Position numbers and translations under genes: made by a program. From Larimichthys crocea (lineage: Eukaryota; Chordata; Actinopteri; Sciaenidae): DNA of 64,000 bases. The stretch is from assembly GCF_000972845.2 (NCBI RefSeq), contig NC_040017.1, positions 21,338,742 through 21,402,741 of the forward strand. The letters run 5' to 3'. The notes below the pieces were generated by a model. It had not been told where the DNA came from and ran no database searches. It was given only the letters and a program-made list of their open reading frames with translations. Positions 61,976-64,000 of the stretch are shown piece after piece. How positions within the stretch are numbered: position 1 is the first letter of the stretch; every line of letters starts with the position of its first letter.

Positions 61976-62098
61976 AAACAGATCAGTCAAAATGATTCCA
62001 TAAGCACTACGTAAACAATTAATTCACGAAACTGTCATGTAGTTAAATCAACAGATACTGAAACCTCTGTAACTCATGCAACTGGTGATTGACAATAA

Positions 62099-62368
62099 AA
62101 TCCATTACCTATTTTCTGTAACCACTCACCCTCATCAAGGTCACGGCGGGGCTGGAGCCTATCCCAGCTTACTTTGGACGAGAGCCTAGGTACATTGTGG
62201 ACAAGTGACCAGCTCATCACAGTGCACATAGGGGCAATTTAGAGTTGGCAACTAACCTAACTAACCAAGTCTTTGGACTGCGGGAGGAAGCCAGAGTACC
62301 CGGAGAAAACTCATGCAGACACATGCAAACTCGAGGTTTGAACCAGGAACAGGAGCTGGCGCTGCCCT
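62099..62368 (+). repeat. ctggagcctatcccagc family repeat, copy 2 (longer)
   Basis: Contains gggctggagcctatcccagc, acaagtgaccagctcatcac, ggggcaatttagagttggca, tctttggactgcgggaggaa, acccggagaaaactcatgca and gaggtttgaaccaggaacag in the standard order for this abundant fish repeat. Confidence 0.8.
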
Positions 62369-63699
62369 AATAAAATACAATAGAACAATAAAATATAGTG
62401 GCAATCAATTGTTAAATAAATGAAGAAATATATTCTAGTCTATATACTGTTTCTAGAAGCATCTCATTTTTTACAAACTTTAATATTTATGAATGGACTT
62501 TTCTATTTCAATCTGTTTTCTTGCCACTTAATATAAGAAAAGGTGCCGCTGCTCAGATAGAGAACAATTGACGTGGACAATTCTCTCCATAGGTCTGAAG
62601 CCACAGAATACTGTATAATCACATTATTAAATCTTTAATATTAAGTCTGGAGCCACACCATGGTGTAGGAGAGTGACTTTGTGAAGGATTTATATTCCCA
62701 CAGTAGCCTTATATTCTGCAATATTTATTATTATTATGAAGCAGTTAAAATATACCCTTACCCCCGGAGATTCCTCATAGATGCCTTCACACTCAGACTA
62801 TATTTCACAATTAATTATCTGTGAAGAAGTGCCGTGTTTATGCTGTCTGGCTTGAGGAGAATACAAATCATATACATGTAAATGCATTAATAGGCTTTCT
62901 GTAGGGGAAACTAAAGCAGTTAAAAAAATCAAATGACGATTCTGACTTACGAGGAGTGTGAGCTTTTTGCCTGTGCGAAATCTGGCAGAAAATTATGTGA
63001 AGTCCTTTTTTTTTTTTTTTTTTTGGGTGCATTTTTAACCCAATTAATTTGTCGTTTGAGGTGTGACAGCGGTAAGAAGCACAAGTGGAGGAGCAGAATA
63101 ATCAAATGACTTCCTCCCTGAGATTTAATAAACCAGAAAGTGCTAATTTCACCTTTGATTGCGTGCGGTATTTAATGCCCAAAGAAGGCATATCTAACTT
63201 CTCATCATGTGCCCAGTGTGCCGACTGTTTTGTGTTGCATGTGTTATGCTGCACAGTGCCCTTGGTAGCAGAGAACAAACAAAGGACTGAGGTAGAGAAC
63301 ACGGTGACCCAAAATGTTTAGACATTGTTCTTTAATAAACAAAGATAGGAAATCTCTGCAAATATTTATTCTCTAAACATGACAAAGACCAACGCTTTTA
63401 AATGTTTAATAGCTCACTGATAAACAGGGGTAACACTGATATTGTAGTCACAAGGAACACCTGTGGAGCCTGTTGCTTACACTGTAGATCTTCTTTGGTA
63501 AAGTATTTTATGACGTCAGCTAAGACCCTGTCAGTTATGCAACTCTCTCTCTTTTTTTTAGTAAAACTGAGATTTAGATGAAGATCCACAGTCTGAAACA
63601 GAGTGTGAACATGGGACTGGGAACATGGGATCTCACCTTATTTGCATAACATCAAAATGCCTGCAGTGATGGAAGCAGATTAAGTGTGAAAACGTGCCA

Positions 63700-64000
63700 G
63701 TCTGAGCCATATGTTTGACTTGAGTTTTTTTGTTTTTTTTCCAGTACTTTGACTTTAAAACAACCCTATGTAAGTATGTAAAAGTAATAAGAGTCAAGAA
63801 GTCAGTAATGTCAGTGATACCTCTCTAATGTCCGTAAGTGTTCGCTGACATTAGCCACCATGCACTACTGGTTATACCAAAAGTAAGGCTGTAGCAACGA
63901 AACCCTTGATTGCATGAAACCAGCGCCGGTCCTGGTCACATTTGCGCCCTGGGTGCAAGCAGCGATGGTCGGGCCCTCGCACATGTGCGCATGTCGAAAT
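63700..64000 (+). repeat. Probable dispersed repeat, continues past window end
   Basis: Phrases gtgttcgctgacattagcca, ccatgcactactggttatac, gtagcaacgaaacccttgat and the GC-rich agcgccggtcctggtcacat resemble modules I associate with dispersed fish repeats. The boundary and class are unknown because the window ends inside it. Confidence 0.4.

Larger units (their letters stand above)
38287..64000 (+). other. Intron 1 of the plus-strand IgSF-like gene (end beyond window)
   Basis: No second exon was found to the right of 38280. The interval holds the repeats listed separately plus long unique AT-rich stretches (41700-43850, 44700-46200, 46660-50020, 50800-53960, 54470-58900, 59110-61140). Intronic status depends on the exon call at 38205-38280. 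First introns of CADM and IgLON genes are usually tens to hundreds of kilobases, so absence of exon 2 here is expected. Confidence 0.45.

Overview
The window looks like nuclear DNA from a ray-finned fish, probably a percomorph. It is AT-rich and almost entirely non-coding. It carries many (CA)n, (AAAT)n and poly-T tracts, and dispersed repeat families that I recognise from teleost genomes: a hAT-Charlie-type element, a tRNA-like SINE remnant, LINE/SINE 3' tails and MITE-like families. There are no operons, long ORFs, tRNA or rRNA genes or CRISPR arrays. Most stop-to-stop frames of 60 to 160 codons are chance or repeat-derived frames.

Only two pieces of host protein-coding gene can be supported, and both are signal-peptide first exons with good splice donors. 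On the minus strand at 5690-5639, a start codon is followed by 17 codons and one base before the donor. The peptide MVQLRDIFLALLLVGCT, the length and the phase match the signal-peptide exon of vertebrate NCAM1, so I read it as exon 1 of an ncam1-type gene running leftwards out of the window. On the plus strand at 38205-38280, a start codon with a strong Kozak context gives 25 codons plus one base before a GTAAGT donor. The hydrophobic peptide ends in FLPK followed by a split Gly codon, which resembles the end of exon 1 in cadm1 and in the IgLON genes. I read it as exon 1 of an immunoglobulin-superfamily adhesion gene running rightwards, with cadm1 as the leading guess. The two genes are divergent and about 32.5 kb apart. 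Each would have a very long first intron, as these families usually do. NCAM1, CADM1, NTM and OPCML all lie on human 11q, which suits the pairing.

Layout: 1-5638 is intron 1 of the minus-strand gene. About 5450-6060 is its CpG-richer promoter and 5' UTR zone. 6136-8075 is a dense nest of transposon remnants, including a 1.07-kb foldback element with a later small retroposon insertion in one arm. 8076-38100 is intergenic DNA with scattered repeats (hAT at 12752-13172, a LINE/SINE tail at 14485-14594, a SINE at 17405-17640, a composite repeat at 17690-17935, a caagacc-type element at 26745-27545). 38100-38280 is the promoter, 5' UTR and exon 1 of the plus-strand gene. 38281-64000 is its intron 1, with more repeats, including a second foldback (53971-54461), and a few stretches that look like regulatory conserved sequence but cannot be proven so from one genome.

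I found no evidence of a new molecular system. The best leads are the divergent adhesion-gene pair, the foldback element with a nested insertion, and a hairpin at 26453-26502 whose second half is a circularly permuted reverse complement of the first, a pattern that suggests template switching.
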